NCBI GenBank assembly: GCA_036924085.1
Contig: JAVGWX010000025.1
Span: 32,375,921 to 32,439,920, forward strand
Length of the DNA: 64,000 bases
Direction of reading: 5' to 3'
Source of the DNA: Ariolimax columbianus
Taxonomy: Eukaryota; Mollusca; Gastropoda; Stylommatophora; Arionidae
Both the position numbers and the translations under genes were made by a program. This document shows positions 45,701 through 59,544 of this stretch, one piece after another. The notes under the pieces were generated by a model, which was given only the letters and a program-made list of their open reading frames with translations, did no database searches and had not been told where the DNA came from. Position 1 is the stretch's first letter. Each line of letters opens with the position of its first letter.

Positions 45701-46268
45701 ACATATTGTACATTAAATGGAGAGTAATTCTCTTTAGCCCAAAAATGAAAGGTGTTCACTGCACGCTGCTGCCCATTGGTGATCATTCTTATTCAGCAAA
45801 TGATGTTAACTGTAGATACAAATTGTTCCTGTAACTCAACGGTTGTGTCATGTTCTGATGCCCATCGCAGGCCGTGATGGCGACTATATCAAGACAGGTT
45901 TTTGTTAATCGTCTAAGGGAAAGTTGTTAGCCATTTGTGTTCTATGGTCTCCCTTGTCAAGTGTATGTCACGTACCCCTTCTCGGAATAATGTTTTTAAA
46001 TACATAAAATACAATAGCAAAGAACCAGTTATATAGAAATAGTTAAAAAACAAACACAAAAGTACATGTGATATATGTGTCTTTCTTAACAATTTCAATA
46101 GAAACAATACATTTAAAATAGAAAAAAGTTAATTTCATTATTGTTTGAATGAACGTGCTGCGTATATATGCAGAACAATCTGCAACCTGAACTAACAAGA
46201 CCGTCGCCGCTGCCTTCTCTTTCATTAAAACAGTCCAAAATCACTGGAGAACAAATTGAGAGTGATCC
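45701..46268. other. Unassigned sequence
   Basis: AT-rich. No supported gene; minus ORFs at 45913-46225 are Phe/Leu-rich but lack motifs. Confidence 0.4.
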
Positions 46269-46508
46269 ATGGCCTCTCTTGAGAGACGCTTTGTCGGAAT
46301 CACTCTCCGTAACCAAGGCATGCAAAATTACTACAATTTGGACATAACGACGATTGTCCCTGATACGGTATTCTGTGCAGACAAGGCAAACTATAGATGG
46401 GCAGGTCACATGTTGAGACAAATTGGTCGATGGAGCACAGCGACAGTTGTCTGGTACCCCCGAAGTAAAAAAAAAGAGACCCCGGGAAAATATCCATTGC
46501 GTTGGTAA
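46269..46508 (+). pseudogene. LINE RT C-terminal fragment
   Basis: The 79-residue frame reads SLERRFVGITLRNQ, then ANYRWAGHMLRQIGRWSTAT and YPLRW. This order (SLER..VG.TLRD, then RWAGH.R..GRW, then RP..RW) is the conserved C-terminal tail of several LINE RTs. The catalytic domain is absent, so it is a truncated relic on the left side of copy C. Confidence 0.65.
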
Positions 46509-46895
46509 AGCTCTCCTGCTTTCCGCAATATCTGAGATGTCTGTAGTAGAATGCTTACTAACCACTGGACTTCCGTGAGCCAAGCGCTGGAAACGGATAG
46601 GAAGCCCGCAGCAAGGCTGAGGAACGGGTCACAAAGATCAAGAAATGCTGACAGCGTGAAGGCTTGTTGTTTCCCTTTCTCGAAGAGGATTCAACTGTTG
46701 TGTTGTACAAACCCCACGTTTGCCATGTTAGACATCTAATCGTTTTCGATTTGTTTTTCTTTTTTGCTACAAATGTCGAAAATCCATATTTGCAGAGATA
46801 TATTGTTGGAAATGGAATGAAAACTTGCATAGCTCGCTTTACAAGATGAGGCTAGTTTACTAACTGCATTGTAGATAGTCTGTTCACACCAGGAC
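46509..46895. other. Unassigned sequence left of copy C
   Basis: No supported feature. It does not resemble the sequence at the same position left of copy B. Confidence 0.4.
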
Positions 46896-47009
46896 TGTGT
46901 CCACGTGCGATCTAGCCCGGTGGGTCTAACAAATGTAAAATACTGATGAGCGTGAACACAACTCAACGAAGTCCAAAATCTGTACCTGAATCTAAAGTAC
47001 AACCAAGAT

Positions 47010-47345
47010 AACGATCACAGGCAAGGCAAAGACCAAACCTGAAGTTATTTTAGAACAACAGAAGATTGAGAAAGTCACAAGCTTTGAGTACCTCGGCTCA
47101 GTTATAAGCACCAATGGCTACGGCAATGCAGAGGTTCAATAAAATGAGAAACTGATGACAGAACATTCATAAAATGAAAATAACTATTCTGTGAACTTGC
47201 ATTATACCGATGAAGACATACGGATGTGAAACGTGGACCCCCACACAAACACTTAAGAAAAGGATTGCATCTTTTGAACTAAAGGACTACAGAAAAGTGC
47301 TCAAAATACAATGGATAGCAAAAATGAAAAATGCAGATATCCTTA
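47010..47345 (+). pseudogene. RT palm/thumb fragment (copy C)
   Basis: Counterpart of 19380-19675: KVTSFEYLGSVIS, then MKTYGCETWTPTQTLKKRIA and KIQWIAKMKNADIL. Similar sequence also adjoins copy A at 8720-8865. Confidence 0.65.
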
Positions 47346-48235
47346 ACTTAACTTAACGTCCTTAAACTGGTTTAGAAGACTCTGCAGAATCTGTATACAT
47401 ACAGTTTCATTTCATCACCTTGCTCTAAAAGCTAGGCGCATCCAATTTACTCTTAAATGCATTAACTGTCCTTCCCTCCACTACCTCCCCTGGCAATGCA
47501 TTCCAAGCATTCGCCACTCTCTAATTAAACAAATATTTCCTAATATCGAATCTGGACCTCTCTTTAGTTAATGTGTAACTATGCCCTCTTGTTCTAGTTG
47601 GTGGCTGTATTTTTTTAAAAAACTTGTTATAGTCTAATTTATCCATTCCTCTGATCATCTTATAAGCCTGTATTAAGTCACCACGAATTCTTCTCTCTTC
47701 TAGACACTGTAGGCCGGTTTTTCCTCATAACTGTAATTCTGCAATCCCACAATCAGCGTTGTCGCTCTTTTTTGTATTATTTCCAGCATGTTTGTATCCC
47801 CTCTATGATAAGGACTCCACGCCTGTACACATAACTCCAATCTAGGTCTAACTAATGCTTTATACAGTTTGACTATCACTTCCTTCCTCCTATGTTTAAT
47901 ATTTATTTTTATCATACATAACATTGCATTTGCCTTTTTCATTGCTACCTGAACTTGCTCACTCACCTTACCTGTATGCTCTAGTATAACTTCTAAGTCC
48001 CTTTCCTTATCTATCTTTGTAATATTGTTCTCTCCCATTCTGTAATTATGTTTCATATTGGATCTACCCATGTGGATGACTGTACATTTAATCACATTAA
48101 ACTCCATTTGCAAACATTCAAACCACTCTCGCATTTTATCTCAATATATCCACATCTGCTTGAGATATAGATAAAGATATAGATATACTATAGATCCTAC
48201 TTAATATCAAGAAAAATTGGTTAGTAAACAACATC
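47346..48235 (-). pseudogene. CR1-like RT C-terminal relic (copy C)
   Basis: Longer than its copy B partner because the 3' end is intact. After LIVGLQNYSYEE (47700-48134 frame) the minus strand continues with ERRIRGDLIQAYKMI, KERSRFDIR, NAWNALPGEV and the AFKSKLDAY-like end, then a 3' UTR and a TTAAG-type tail (complement at 47342-47358). Upstream it lacks the catalytic palm. Frame breaks lie near 47690. Confidence 0.85.
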
Positions 48236-48254
48236 TTGTCTCGAAAGCTAAAAT

Positions 48255-48838
48255 AGTTTCTTCTCCTTCTTCGTTCGTCTTCAGATTTCAGCTTCCAGTC
48301 ATTTAACGAAGGCAGAATTCGACTCAAGGCTCTGTATGCTTCCGTACAGCTTCTCGTGGAAGGACACTGGCTGTTGCCAATTGTTACTTCTTTTGTCGGT
48401 ATACAGCGGACATGACTGCAAAATATATTATGCCTTCATGGGGGCTGTGCCGCAGGCACAAATGTCTGTAGTGCCAATCGTGAACTTTTTGTACAGATGG
48501 CATCTGAGTCTGTTGTGACAGAAAATAGCCGGAAAATGATCACCTGGTCTCGCCTGGAGAGTTGATGGTATGCATCGTTTTCTATGTGGCCAGGGTGATC
48601 CTATTTTCCATTTTGCACTGTACGTTGTCCTGATGAATGCTTTAGTTTCATTGTATGTGATTTCTGTATCACTCTGCTGCAGCATTCCTCGCTCTCTGGC
48701 GAGCCTGTCCACCTCTCCGTTGCCTGGAATGTCGCATTGGACTGCTTTTGTGTTAAGCACTGGGCTCTTTAGGGCCATTACACTGCTAGGTCGTCTGTGA
48801 AAATGACCACTTGCTTTGCTGTATAATAGTTTGACCAC
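48255..48838 (-). pseudogene. I/Nimb-like RNase H and tail relic (copy C)
   Basis: Counterpart of 20335-20895. The frame 48428-48850 holds the VVKLLYSKASGHF region, GNGEVDRLARERG, TYNETKAFIRTT and the ACGTAPMKA part of the Cys/His motif. A frameshift separates the last residues near 48428. Confidence 0.8.
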
Positions 48839-49012
48839 ATCAAACGCCATACTGACCTAGAAAGAACGTTACAGGATGGTTTGGTGCTTGGAAAGCGGGG
48901 CTGAAGCAGACTGATGAAAAGATGGAAACAAGACATCACGGATGTCCTGACGATGACAACGATAGAGGCGATACTTCTGGCTAGAGATCGAGTTACAGAT
49001 CGGCTGTTGTGA
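48839..49012 (+). pseudogene. RT C-terminal fragment (copy C)
   Basis: Same as 2-175 and 20900-21074, with the same internal TGA. It is followed by an ATG-rich tail (49040-49075). Confidence 0.58.
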
Positions 49013-49094
49013 AAGTGATTTTCTGCAAATGACATGCAACATGATGATGATGATAATAATGATGATAATGATGAAAGTGAGCGATGATTTTCTG

Positions 49095-49240
49095 TGCGGT
49101 CCACACCGATCAGCACATTTGCATTCCGTTCTCTGGACAACATTCTGCTACTTAAGCCATATCAGGGCTTGGTGGTTCAAGATTGAGAACGAACGACCGT
49201 AAGCCAGCAAGCCATATAATAAAAAAAACAGAATGCGATA
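49095..49240 (+). repeat. Short dispersed repeat (copy C)
   Basis: Copy C member of the family at 275-405. Confidence 0.55.
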
Positions 49241-49859
49241 CTGGAGAAAACACTAAAAAGCTATCTTTCTTTTTTTTTGCCTCGTTTACCTTGGTTCCTA
49301 AGAGGCAGTATATTGTTCTGTGTTTTGCACTTTACAGCCTGGTTAAACCATATTCAGCACGAAATTTAATAGGTGTACGACCCTGTCAGATCAGGAATCT
49401 GAACACAGACATGTTTTGTTTGTGAGCCATCGAAACTTTGCAACCACTTTTGAACACTTCTATAAAAGCTTAACACATGCAATTCCAAATTCATATCTTT
49501 TCTATCGTTATCGCTGCTTGTTTCAAATCTATCAATAACATGACCTCCCATAGTGTATCCGGGGTCCCTTACTGAGAATTGTAGAATATAACCGCCACAT
49601 AATACTGTCACAGTAGGTCAAGGGCAAACAATCTTAAGGTGAGCGATGTATGTATTTCTCCTGAGTGGCCAAAACATTAATTGCATGTTGAAAGCGAGGA
49701 CTAAGAGTTGTCCATGGATGTGGCAATCTCAAAATGTACAAATTATCGCTACCCTACTGCAAATAACTAGGAAAAGTATTTCCTAAAAGCTGTTTATGGT
49801 ATGTCAAATACAATGCTGGACCTGTGCTTCAACAAAAAGAGATGAGTAATTATGATTTA
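49241..49859. other. Unassigned sequence in copy C
   Basis: Counterpart of 406-1039. Nothing supported. Confidence 0.5.
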
Positions 49860-50191
49860 ACTTTACTTAACGTCTTTATACTGGTTTAGAAGACTATGCA
49901 GAGTCTGTACGCAACCAGTTTCATTTACATTTCCTTGCTCAATAAGCTATGCGCATCCAATGTATTCTTAAATGCATCAACTGCCTCTGCTTCCATCACT
50001 TCCTGGGGAAATGCATTCCAAGCATTCACCCCTCTCTGACTAAAGAAATATTTCCAAATATCAGATCTTGACCTTTCTTTATTTAATTTGAAGCTATGCC
50101 TTTTTTGTTCTGATTTGATTAATTGAACTCCATGCATGTATTGAAAGGCGTGACTAAAGAGAGTTGTGCATGAGGATAGCAACCTCATCAT
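49860..50191 (-). pseudogene. CR1-like LINE 3' end (copy C)
   Basis: Counterpart of 1040-1369 with the same 88-residue frame (one difference each side of KYFFSQ). Confidence 0.7.
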
Positions 50192-50324
50192 GCAAGTAAA
50201 CTGTTACATAAACTCCAACTGCAGGATCATGCAAAGCTTTTTGCTGAAGTCATCTTGATGGAGGTTGAATGTACTTGTACTGATGTGCTTCGGCTGGCGC
50301 GAAAAATGTCAAGAAAAGAGATCT

Positions 50325-50530
50325 TCCTTGTTCGTCTGCAGACCTCGAATTAAATTACTCTAACGAAGGCAGCAGTTGACTTGAGGGTCTGAGCACTTCT
50401 GTACAGCTACTCGTGGAATGACACTGGTTGTTGACAAATGCTACTTCTTGTCGGTAAACGATGGACAGGGCTGCAAAATGTGTTCTGATGTCATGGGGGA
50501 TGTGCCGAGAAGATAGATGGCCAGCTAGAG
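50325..50530 (-). pseudogene. I/Nimb-like tail relic (copy C)
   Basis: Counterpart of 1505-1700. Confidence 0.48.
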
Positions 50531-51004
50531 TCGTTGCCTTGTGTTTTAATTCAAGTCAGGTAATCCTCATTCTTAACCATTGTCTTTCGTGTTGATCGTC
50601 CACGGCAACGGTTGATGAGTCTCGGGCAGCGTGGAGGAAAACGGAGTATAATCGAAATGTCTCAGCGAGGTGTTCCGCGGGAGACTCCATTAGTGGTGAG
50701 GTCTTGTATTTCGTATAGTGTAAAGTGCAGAATCTGCAACAAAAGAAATAGTATTTGTAAGATTATGTGTTTAAATTAATCTTAGTCTTAGTAGACCTGT
50801 AATTCTACAAGGGAAGATGACCCTGTGGAGGTCCCAGCTGTGGTGTGAGCTGGATAAAGGAGGGATGAGGATTTCCTGCTTAGCGTGTTAGGCTCGAGCA
50901 GCTTATTACTCCGTTGTGTTAAGACAAGTGCCAAGAAGTTTGGTTAATAGATCAGGGAGTCCATCTTAATGGAATTCCCTAGTAGTGGATCCAACGGGAA
51001 GCTT
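50531..51004. other. Unassigned sequence in copy C
   Basis: Counterpart of 1701-2187. Nothing supported. Confidence 0.45.
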
Positions 51005-51275
51005 CGACTGGTTCATTTCTTCTTCTCCTTTTTCGTTCGTCTTCTGACATCAACTTTAATGACTCTAACGAAGTCATCAGTCGACTCAAGGCTCTCTACG
51101 CTTCCGTACAGCGTCTCGTGGAAGGACACTAGCTGTTGCCAAATGCTACTTCTTTTGTCGGTATACTGTGGACATGAGTGAAAAATATGTTCTGCCTTCA
51201 TTTTGCACTGTACGTTGCCCTGATGAATGCTTTAGTCTCATTGTATGTAATTTCTGTATCTAACGTAGGTTAGGT
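51005..51275 (-). pseudogene. I/Nimb-like tail with internal deletion (C)
   Basis: Minus frame 51013-51201 reads MKAEHIFHSCPQYTDKRSS, LYGSVESLES, FVRVIKVDV and RRRTKKEKKK. The Arg/Lys end is encoded by GAA/AAG repeats. Same internal deletion as copy A. Confidence 0.68.
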
Positions 51276-52994
51276 TCTTGATTTTGTTCCATAGCGGTAT
51301 TTTAACCATTGCTATCTATTTTGTATACTCCACAGGCGATAAGAGAGAGACTGGAACATGAGGGAACTACGTTTTGAACTCTCCCAGTTTTACTACTATA
51401 ATCGCTCAGCAATTTATATAATGTACAGACCGACACTGTGCATTAATGTCTGAAATAGTATCTTGCTATCCACATGTTAACAAACTGACCCTAGGCATTA
51501 CAGTTCTAACTAGTATCTTACTATCCATATTTTAACAAACTCACCCTAGGCATTACAGTCCTAGCTAGTATCTTACTATGCTACATCAAGTTTTAATGTC
51601 CTATATGTAGTATCTTACTATCCACAGACTATCATTCCACCATTAAATGTTGATGTCCTACACAGTATCTACCTAAGCACATGGTAACAGTCTTTTATAT
51701 AATACCTTACTATATGAATATGACCATACAGACAATAAACGGTATTGTCCTACAAAGTATCGCACTATCCCCATTAAACATAAGTTCACTGACTCGAAAC
51801 TTTACAGTCCTACATTGTAATTTGCTATCTATATATTAACAGACCAATACCAAGTTTTATTGTTCTTCAAAGTATTATACAATCCCAATGGCATCAGACT
51901 GACAGAGAGCTTTAATGTCTTACACATGATCTTACAATCCACATATTAACAAACCAACTCTAGATTGAATGCACTGCACAGTATCCACTATCCAGATGTT
52001 AGACTAACCCAACACATTGATGTCCTACATAGTTCCTTACTGCCACCATGTTAACAGGCCAACACAGAGTTTGAATGTCTTACAGAGTATCTTACTATCC
52101 ACATGTCAATAGGCCAAGACAGAGCTTTAATGTGCTACAGAGTATCTTACTATCCACATGTTAAAAGGCCAACACAGAGCTTGAATGTCCTACAAAGTAT
52201 CTTACTAACCCAATGTTAACAGGCCAACACAGAGCTTGAATGTCCTACAGAATATCTAACTATCCACATGTCAACAGGCCAAGACAGAGCTTGAATGTCC
52301 TACAGAGTATCTTACTATCCAGATGTTAGCAAGCCAACATAAAGCTTGAATGTCCTACAAAGTATCTTACTATCCCCATGTCAACAAGCAAACACAGAGC
52401 TTGAATGTCCTACAGAGTATTTTACTATCCATTTTACAACAGGCCAACACAGAGCTTGAATGTCCTACAGAGTATCTTACTATCCACATGGCAACAAGCC
52501 AACACAGAGCTTGAATGTCCTACATAGTATTTTACTATCCACTTGTCAACAGGCAAACACATAGCTTGAATGTCCTACAGAGTATCTTACTATCCACATG
52601 TCAACAGGCCAACACAGAGCTTTAATGTCCTACATAGTATTTTACTATCCACATGTCAACAGGCAGACACATAGCTTGAATGTCCTACAGAGTATCTTAC
52701 TATCCACATGACAGCGTACTTCGAAGAAGATATCTTACTGTACCTATGTCATCAGCCCGACTCTGAGCTTTGCTATCCTACATGATATTGTACTATCCAC
52801 ATGTTTTAATGTCATTCATAGCATTTTACAGTCTCCATGTCAACAGACCAACACCAAGCTGTAATGTCCTAATAGAAAATCTTTCTTTCTAAATGTAAGT
52901 AGACCTAATATCAAGCTGTAATGTACTACATATAATCTTACTATCTAAATTTTAACAGACCGATGCTATTCGCTAATATCCTACATATTATCTT

Positions 52995-53265
52995 ACTGTC
53001 ACCATGAGGATGGTGTGGCCTAGTGGTTAAGGTGGCACGGCTCAAAACCCAAAGGTGCTGGGTTCAAACCCCATAACAGCGCCGTTACCCCGGTAAAGCG
53101 AAACCTTAGAAAATGCAAGAGGACGCAGACCATTACAAAAAATGCATGCTGAAGTTGGATGCACTTGGCCGACAGGCGCAAAATAAAAACCACAGTACAA
53201 TGTACACCACCTTGGGGATTAGAGAAATAAGGCGAATTAAAAAAAAAACAAAAAACTGTCACCAT
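52995..53265 (+). mobile_element. tRNA-derived SINE (copy C)
   Basis: Same insertion as in A and B, with ACTGTCACCAT at 52995-53005 and 53255-53265, and intact A and B boxes. Confidence 0.92.
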
Positions 53266-56009
53266 ATCAGCATAATTACACTTAAGCTTCAGTGTCCTAT
53301 ATATTATCTTAATGTCCTCATGTAACCAACCGATTCTTTAGATTTAATGCGATACATAGCATCTTACTGTCTACATATTAGCATACTATCTGAGTATCCC
53401 AACAGTAACATACACGAACAGTCACCTAACTTTACTGTCCTGCATAGCATTTTACAATCCCCATGTTAACAAACCTACCTAAAAGCATTAGTGTGCTACA
53501 TAATATCTTACTGACCCCACTTTAACAGATCTAAACTGAGCTTGACGGTCCTATAAAGTATCTCACTGACGCCACTTTAATAGACCAAATCTGATTTTTA
53601 ATCTCCTACATAGTATCTTAGTATCAGCATGACAAAAGATGAAGGCTAACACTGAGCTTTAAGGTCCTAGGTAGTATCTTACTGTCTGTATATTAAAAGA
53701 TGGACACCAAGATAATTGTCCTGTAAAGTATCATACTATCCCTATCTTAGCAGGCCAACTACAAGCTGTAATGTCCTACATAGTACATTACTAATTTGCA
53801 TGATAATAGCCAAAAACCGAGCTATTGGCATAGATGACGTACATAGTATCTAACTATACAACTGTTAGCAGACAGACACTGAGTTTTATTGTCCTATGTA
53901 GCATTAAACTGTTTGCATGTTTACAAACCATTCCCATTTGTTAATGTCCTACATGTAATCTTACTGTCCAGAAGTTAACAAACTAACACAAAGCTTAAAT
54001 GACCTACTTTTTATCTTTCTGTACAAGGATAGCTGTCTGACACAAATCTTTAATGTCCTACCTATTGTTTTACTATCCACACGTTATAACAGAATGAAAG
54101 CAAGCTTCACTTTTCTACATAACATCAAACTATCAACTTTATAACACACAGACAGTGAACTTTCATGTCCTACTTATTTTCTTAAAATCCACATGTTAAT
54201 ATACATCAACTGACAAATAATGTTGTATATATTTTCTCACTATCCACATGAAAACAGACCAACCTCATTAACAGGTGTCCTACATAGTTTATTTTTTCCC
54301 CCAGGTAAACAGACCAAAACTGAGTAGTTATGTCCTACATAGTATCTTACTCTCCGCTTGTTAACAGACCAACACTGATCTGTAATGTCCTTTATAGTAT
54401 CTTACTATCCCCAGGTCAAAATACCAACACAGAGCAGTAATGTCCTACATAGTATCTTACTATCCGCGTGTTAACAGAATGACAGCTAGCATTACTTTAC
54501 CTCATAGTATTGTACTATTCACTTGTTAGCATACGAACAGTGAGCTTTCATGTCCTACATATTTTCTTAATATTCAAATGTTAACGCATAACAGCCGAGA
54601 TGTAAAGTTGTATATATTATCTTTCCCCTTGATAAAACATCAACACTGAGCTGTAATGTCATACATAATATCTTACTAATCATCATATTTACAGACCAAC
54701 ACAGAGAACACGTGTCCTACACAATGTCTTACAGTTCACATGTATTAACAGACCAACACTGAGAACACGTGTCCTACACAATATCTTACACTTCACATGT
54801 ATTAACAGACCAACACTGAGAACACGTGTCCTACAAAATATCTTACAGTTCACATGTATTAACAGACAAACACTGAGCTTTTCTGTTCTATTAAGTGTGT
54901 TACCTTCCATTTGTTAACGAATAGAAACCAATAATACATTTCCTAAACAGCATCCTGCTGTCACCAAGTCAATAGACCAACAACGAGCTGTGATGTTCTA
55001 AAGAAATATTTACTATCAATACATTAACAAACCCACACTGAGCCTTATCGCCAAAATAAAAGTATCTTCCTTTCCCCCCAAAAAGAGATGCAATAGACTT
55101 AATTATTTTATCTGACTATCACAGTGCAAACAGAATCACACCGTGGTTCAATGTCCTTTATATTATCTTGATATTCACAGGACAAAAGAAGTAGGCGGAC
55201 AACAAACTCTACTGTCCCACATAGTATCTTACTTTCCACCTCTCAACAAACTGACCATGTCCGTTAATGTTGTACATATTATACTACTAATCACATGTTA
55301 ATAGATCCACACTTTGCTTCAATGCCCTACATTTTATCTTTGAATCCCCATGCCAGAAGAACACTTAGCTTTACTGTTATACATACTATCTTACCATCCA
55401 CATGTCGACAGACCAGCACCAAGATTTGCTACACTAAATATTATCTTACCATCCACATGTTAACAGACCGGCAACAAGATTTGATACCCTTCATATTATT
55501 TTACCATCCACATGTTAACAGACCAGCACCGCGATTTGATACCCTATATATTATCTTACCACCCACATGTTAACAGACCAGCGCCAAGATTTGCTACCCT
55601 AAATATTATCTTACCATTCACATGTTAACAGACCAGCACCGCGATTTGATACCCTATACATTATCTTACCACCCACATGTTAACAGACCAGCGCCAAGAT
55701 TTGCTACCCTAAATATTATCTTACCATTCACATGTTAACAGACCAGAACCGAGATTTGGTACCCTACATATTATCTTACCCTCCAAATGTTAACAGACCA
55801 GCACCAAGATTTGATACCCTAAATATTATCTTACAATCCATTTGATAACTGACCAATACTAGAATTGAATACCTTACATATTACCTTACTATCCACATGG
55901 CAACATATGTAGATCGCAATGTCATTTTACAGTCTTACGTAGTACCTACCATCCATAAATTAACAGACCAACACCAAAATGTGTGTTCTACATAGCCTTT
56001 TACTTTCAC

Positions 56010-56195
56010 TGTGTTTTAGTGAAATGAGATACCAAAGGATGCAGAGCTGAGGCAAAAGCTATGGTGCAGCCACTATATCCTGGTAAAGATTATGGACTGC
56101 ATCATGATTACTGGCTTGCAGATATAACATGACCAAAGGATCCTGAATGCAGAGAGGAATAAAGAATTTTTGCACGCTAAAGGACTAAAATTGAG
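56010..56195. other. Non-satellite interruption (copy C)
   Basis: Counterpart of 7145-7312. Confidence 0.6.
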
Positions 56196-56446
56196 TTTTA
56201 ATGTCCTACATATTATCTCTTTATCTACATATTAACAGATAGACACTAAGATTTAATGGTGTACATATTATCTTACTATCCACATGTTAGGAGTCAGATA
56301 CTGAGCTTAAATTTCTTACATAAGGTCTTCCTATTTACAAATCAACAGATGCAAACCAACTTGGAGATTTACTGTCTTGAAATTATCTTACTATCCACAT
56401 GTTAGTAGACTAACACTCAGTTTTAATGTCCTACATAGTATCTCAC

Positions 56447-56730
56447 TATCAACATATTAGCAGATTGACACCAAGCTTTAATCTTCTACATGATATTTTA
56501 CTATTCACATGTTAGCACACCAACCGCAAGCTTGTTAGCAGTCTAACGCAGAGCTTTGATGTCCTACATAGTATCTCACTATCAACATATTAGCAGATTG
56601 ACACCAATCTTTTAATCTTCTACATAATATTTTACTATTCACATGTTAGCACACCAACCGCAAGCTTGTTAGCAGTCTAACGCAGAGCTTTAATGTCCTT
56701 CATAGTTTCTCACTATCAACATATTAACAG
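56447..56730. repeat. 133-bp higher-order repeat (2 units)
   Basis: Starts at 56447, 56580 and 56714. Confidence 0.86.
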
Positions 56731-56844
56731 TCTGACACCAAGCTTTAATCTTCTACACAGTATCTTGCTATCCATATGTTAACACACACACACAGCAATA
56801 GTTACGTTCTTACATATAATCTTACTACCCACATGTTAACCACA

Positions 56845-57973
56845 ATAGCATTATCAACTCTCAAACACTTCGACGGTTTGCAAAGACTGGCCTTTTCAAA
56901 CAAGCTAAACGCCTACTGTGTATGTATTTGCTTAATGGATGAATCAACAACAACAGATCCAATCGAAGGTGTTTTGCAATCAATTCTAGAGCTGCATTTA
57001 TAGTGCCAGTAGGAACAGTACGTAATAAGTAGTTTTGGAAATGTATGTTTAAAATAATAAGATATGTATTACTACCATGCTTTCAATTTGGTGTATTTTA
57101 ATAGTGTCAGTATTCGAATATATCATAAATACACAGAGTGACAGCAAAGAGCAATTTTATCAATACCTGGGCTTTAGTAATGTGTACTTTAATATATGTT
57201 TGTTTACATTTGTTAATATGGCAACTTATGCGTCTTGTGAAATAAAGAAATAAACAAGAGACAAACACACACTGGAATAAGGTTCAATTTAATGTTTACG
57301 TATTTCTTATGCCACATTATGAATATTATGTCTACATATATTCAGCCAGCAGTAAACATGCAAGATTCCATATGGCTAGTGTTATTAAAATGATGGTAAT
57401 GGGTGTCCTGTTCTAAAAAATGTACAGTTTAAAATGTGGATATGTACAATGAGATTAACAATCTATAGATGGTATGTTAGAGAAATTTATAACATAACAG
57501 TCTACATACATTTGCTTTTACATATCCAAGCTTGAACAATTTAAAAGTAGCACACACGGAATATAAGCACGCTTAACCATAAACAACTTTTAGCACAGGA
57601 TCTTCGATTAGCTAGATAACAGTTTCACGATCTAGTTGTGAACTGTATTTACACGGACAATGATTACTTCGTCATAAGGGCAATGTATTCAAAAGAAAGG
57701 GATGTAATAAATGCACTACAATAATATAAATGATTTAATAATTACATTAAAATAAAGCAAAAACTTATAAATGTTAAAGTTGCGTATAATGGAGCATACC
57801 ATACGAAATTTAACTTTCGGAAATTTCTAACATTTATTTGCATTTTATGAATATTATTAAATTCATTTTAAAAACAATATGCGAGTCGCTGTCACCACAA
57901 CAGAGCTAACTTAAACAGGCATCAGCATATATGCTAACTCTAACCTAACTATTAACAGCTACAGGAGCAGCCA
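56845..57973. other. Unassigned flank (copy C)
   Basis: Counterpart of 29756-30882. No supported gene. Confidence 0.5.
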
Positions 57974-58234
57974 GTGTTGTCTTCTGCCAGTTACTTGTCT
58001 AGTTCGCTCCATGACTTCGACGCCGGTCAAGGTTCAAGGTTCAGTTCTTGTGATAAGCACGGCTTTGCTGTCACAATCGTCGCCGACGAGCGCCCGGGGT
58101 CGCGAGCTGTTCCTCCCCATATGTCGTGCACGAGGACGACAACAAGCGTGAGAAATTTGGTCGGGTGGATAATTAACACCTATCGCCTTCAGTGTACAGA
58201 TGCCAATGTACACGTCCATGTGGTTCTGGTGTAG
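57974..58234 (+). CDS. Unrecognised small ORF (copy C)
   Basis: Same 86-residue translation as 30883-31143; see there. An overlapping minus ORF (58034-58240) is also conserved. Function unknown; it may not be a gene. Confidence 0.15.
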   Translation: MLSSASYLSSSLHDFDAGQGSRFSSCDKHGFAVTIVADERPGSRAVPPHMSCTRTTTSVRNLVGWIINTYRLQCTDANVHVHVVLV

Positions 58235-59416
58235 GGCCATAGCTCACTCGTTCTAAGGTTTGTAACCTGGATAAAGAGGGGAGACGCCCAAGCCAGAATC
58301 TCTCACGCAAATTTTTTATGATGGGATAACTCTTAATTATATATTTTTTGTATTTGTTTGGTTATGTCCCTCGCTATGTTTAAAGAAACACTGGATGTCA
58401 ACAACATCGGCGACGAAGATGGCTCACGACATAAAACTACACCCCCTTCCACGCCTTCTAACGACACAAGTTGATAGAAGATGATGATGATGATGATGAT
58501 GATGATAATAATCATGACAATAATAATAACAAAACATTGGACATTGACCTACAATAGAACAATTAGATAGATGTTTAAGCATACAACCATGAAGGAATGA
58601 TTATTCCGTGAGATAAGCAGAAGAAAAGGTGGACATGTTATTAGAGGAAACATAAGACCACACTATATGTACATGTAGAGCGTAGGATACAACGTTGGTA
58701 GAGTGGCTGCTTCTTTCCGGCTGCAACTTGTTCCAGCCAACCCAGCTGTAAACGAGTACCAGATTTACTGTTAGGAGAATGATAGAGGAACAGGAATTGG
58801 TTTTCACAAAACCTGATGTTTTTGGTTTGATTAGAGGTTTCAATTTCTGGATTCTGTGACGAAGACTTGCCCTTTTCTACCCCAGACCGTTGTCCTTTGT
58901 GCGGTATCATGTCGTATTGACCAGTTCATGGATTCGTGTGTGTATCAGAACAATGAAGATTCTAGTACCTCATCCCTGGCGGTAATAAAATAAATTTATA
59001 TATCAGTGATATTGTAAGCCAAGACATCGAAAAAGGGAACTGGCTACGCCCATCTGATAAAAGCTAAAACCTATTATAGATAAGTTTCTACCACAGCATC
59101 CCCGACTACAGTATATTTGTATTACTCGATGTATCCATGAATGTAAACAGCAAGTTGGCTGTGTTTGTATTCTGACATTCTTTCCTTGACATAATCAACA
59201 GTTTCTTGGGCGGATTGTCGCTACGGTTGGCACGTTCTAAATGCATGTTTTTGCTCGTGAGCTTCAATCCCTTCTGTATTTTGTGTTGGCCTTTAACTGG
59301 TAGTGGGCGGGGTACATTGGAATGTCTTATATGATCACAGCAGTTCATATTTGTCACACATTAGTTGGTAGTCAGCATTGATTGCTGAGAGTACAGAGAA
59401 ACAAGAAGACCAAAGT
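58235..59416. other. Unassigned sequence with (GAT)n tract
   Basis: Counterpart of 31144-32333. GAT microsatellite at about 58478-58510, shorter than in B. Confidence 0.5.
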
Positions 59417-59465
59417 AGACAGAGAGAAAGAGAGAGAGAGAGAAAGAGAGAGAAAGAGAGAGAGG
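59417..59465. repeat. (GA)n microsatellite
   Basis: GAGAGA tract with AAGAGA interruptions, counterpart of 32334-32388. Confidence 0.85.
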
Positions 59466-59544
59466 ATGAACAACAGAAATATGAATATTGTTAGATGACT
59501 GTTAATTTGTGCAGGTGTTAAAAACAATTCGAGGTAAATCTTCT

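Larger units (their letters stand above)
51440..56844. repeat. 55-bp satellite array, copy C
   Basis: Same satellite as in A and B, interrupted by the SINE and by 56010-56195. The block at 52060-52700 (CAACAGGCCAACACAGAGC variants) has more monomers than in A. The CGCGATTTGATACCC block at 55460-55760 has its own duplication pattern. Confidence 0.95.
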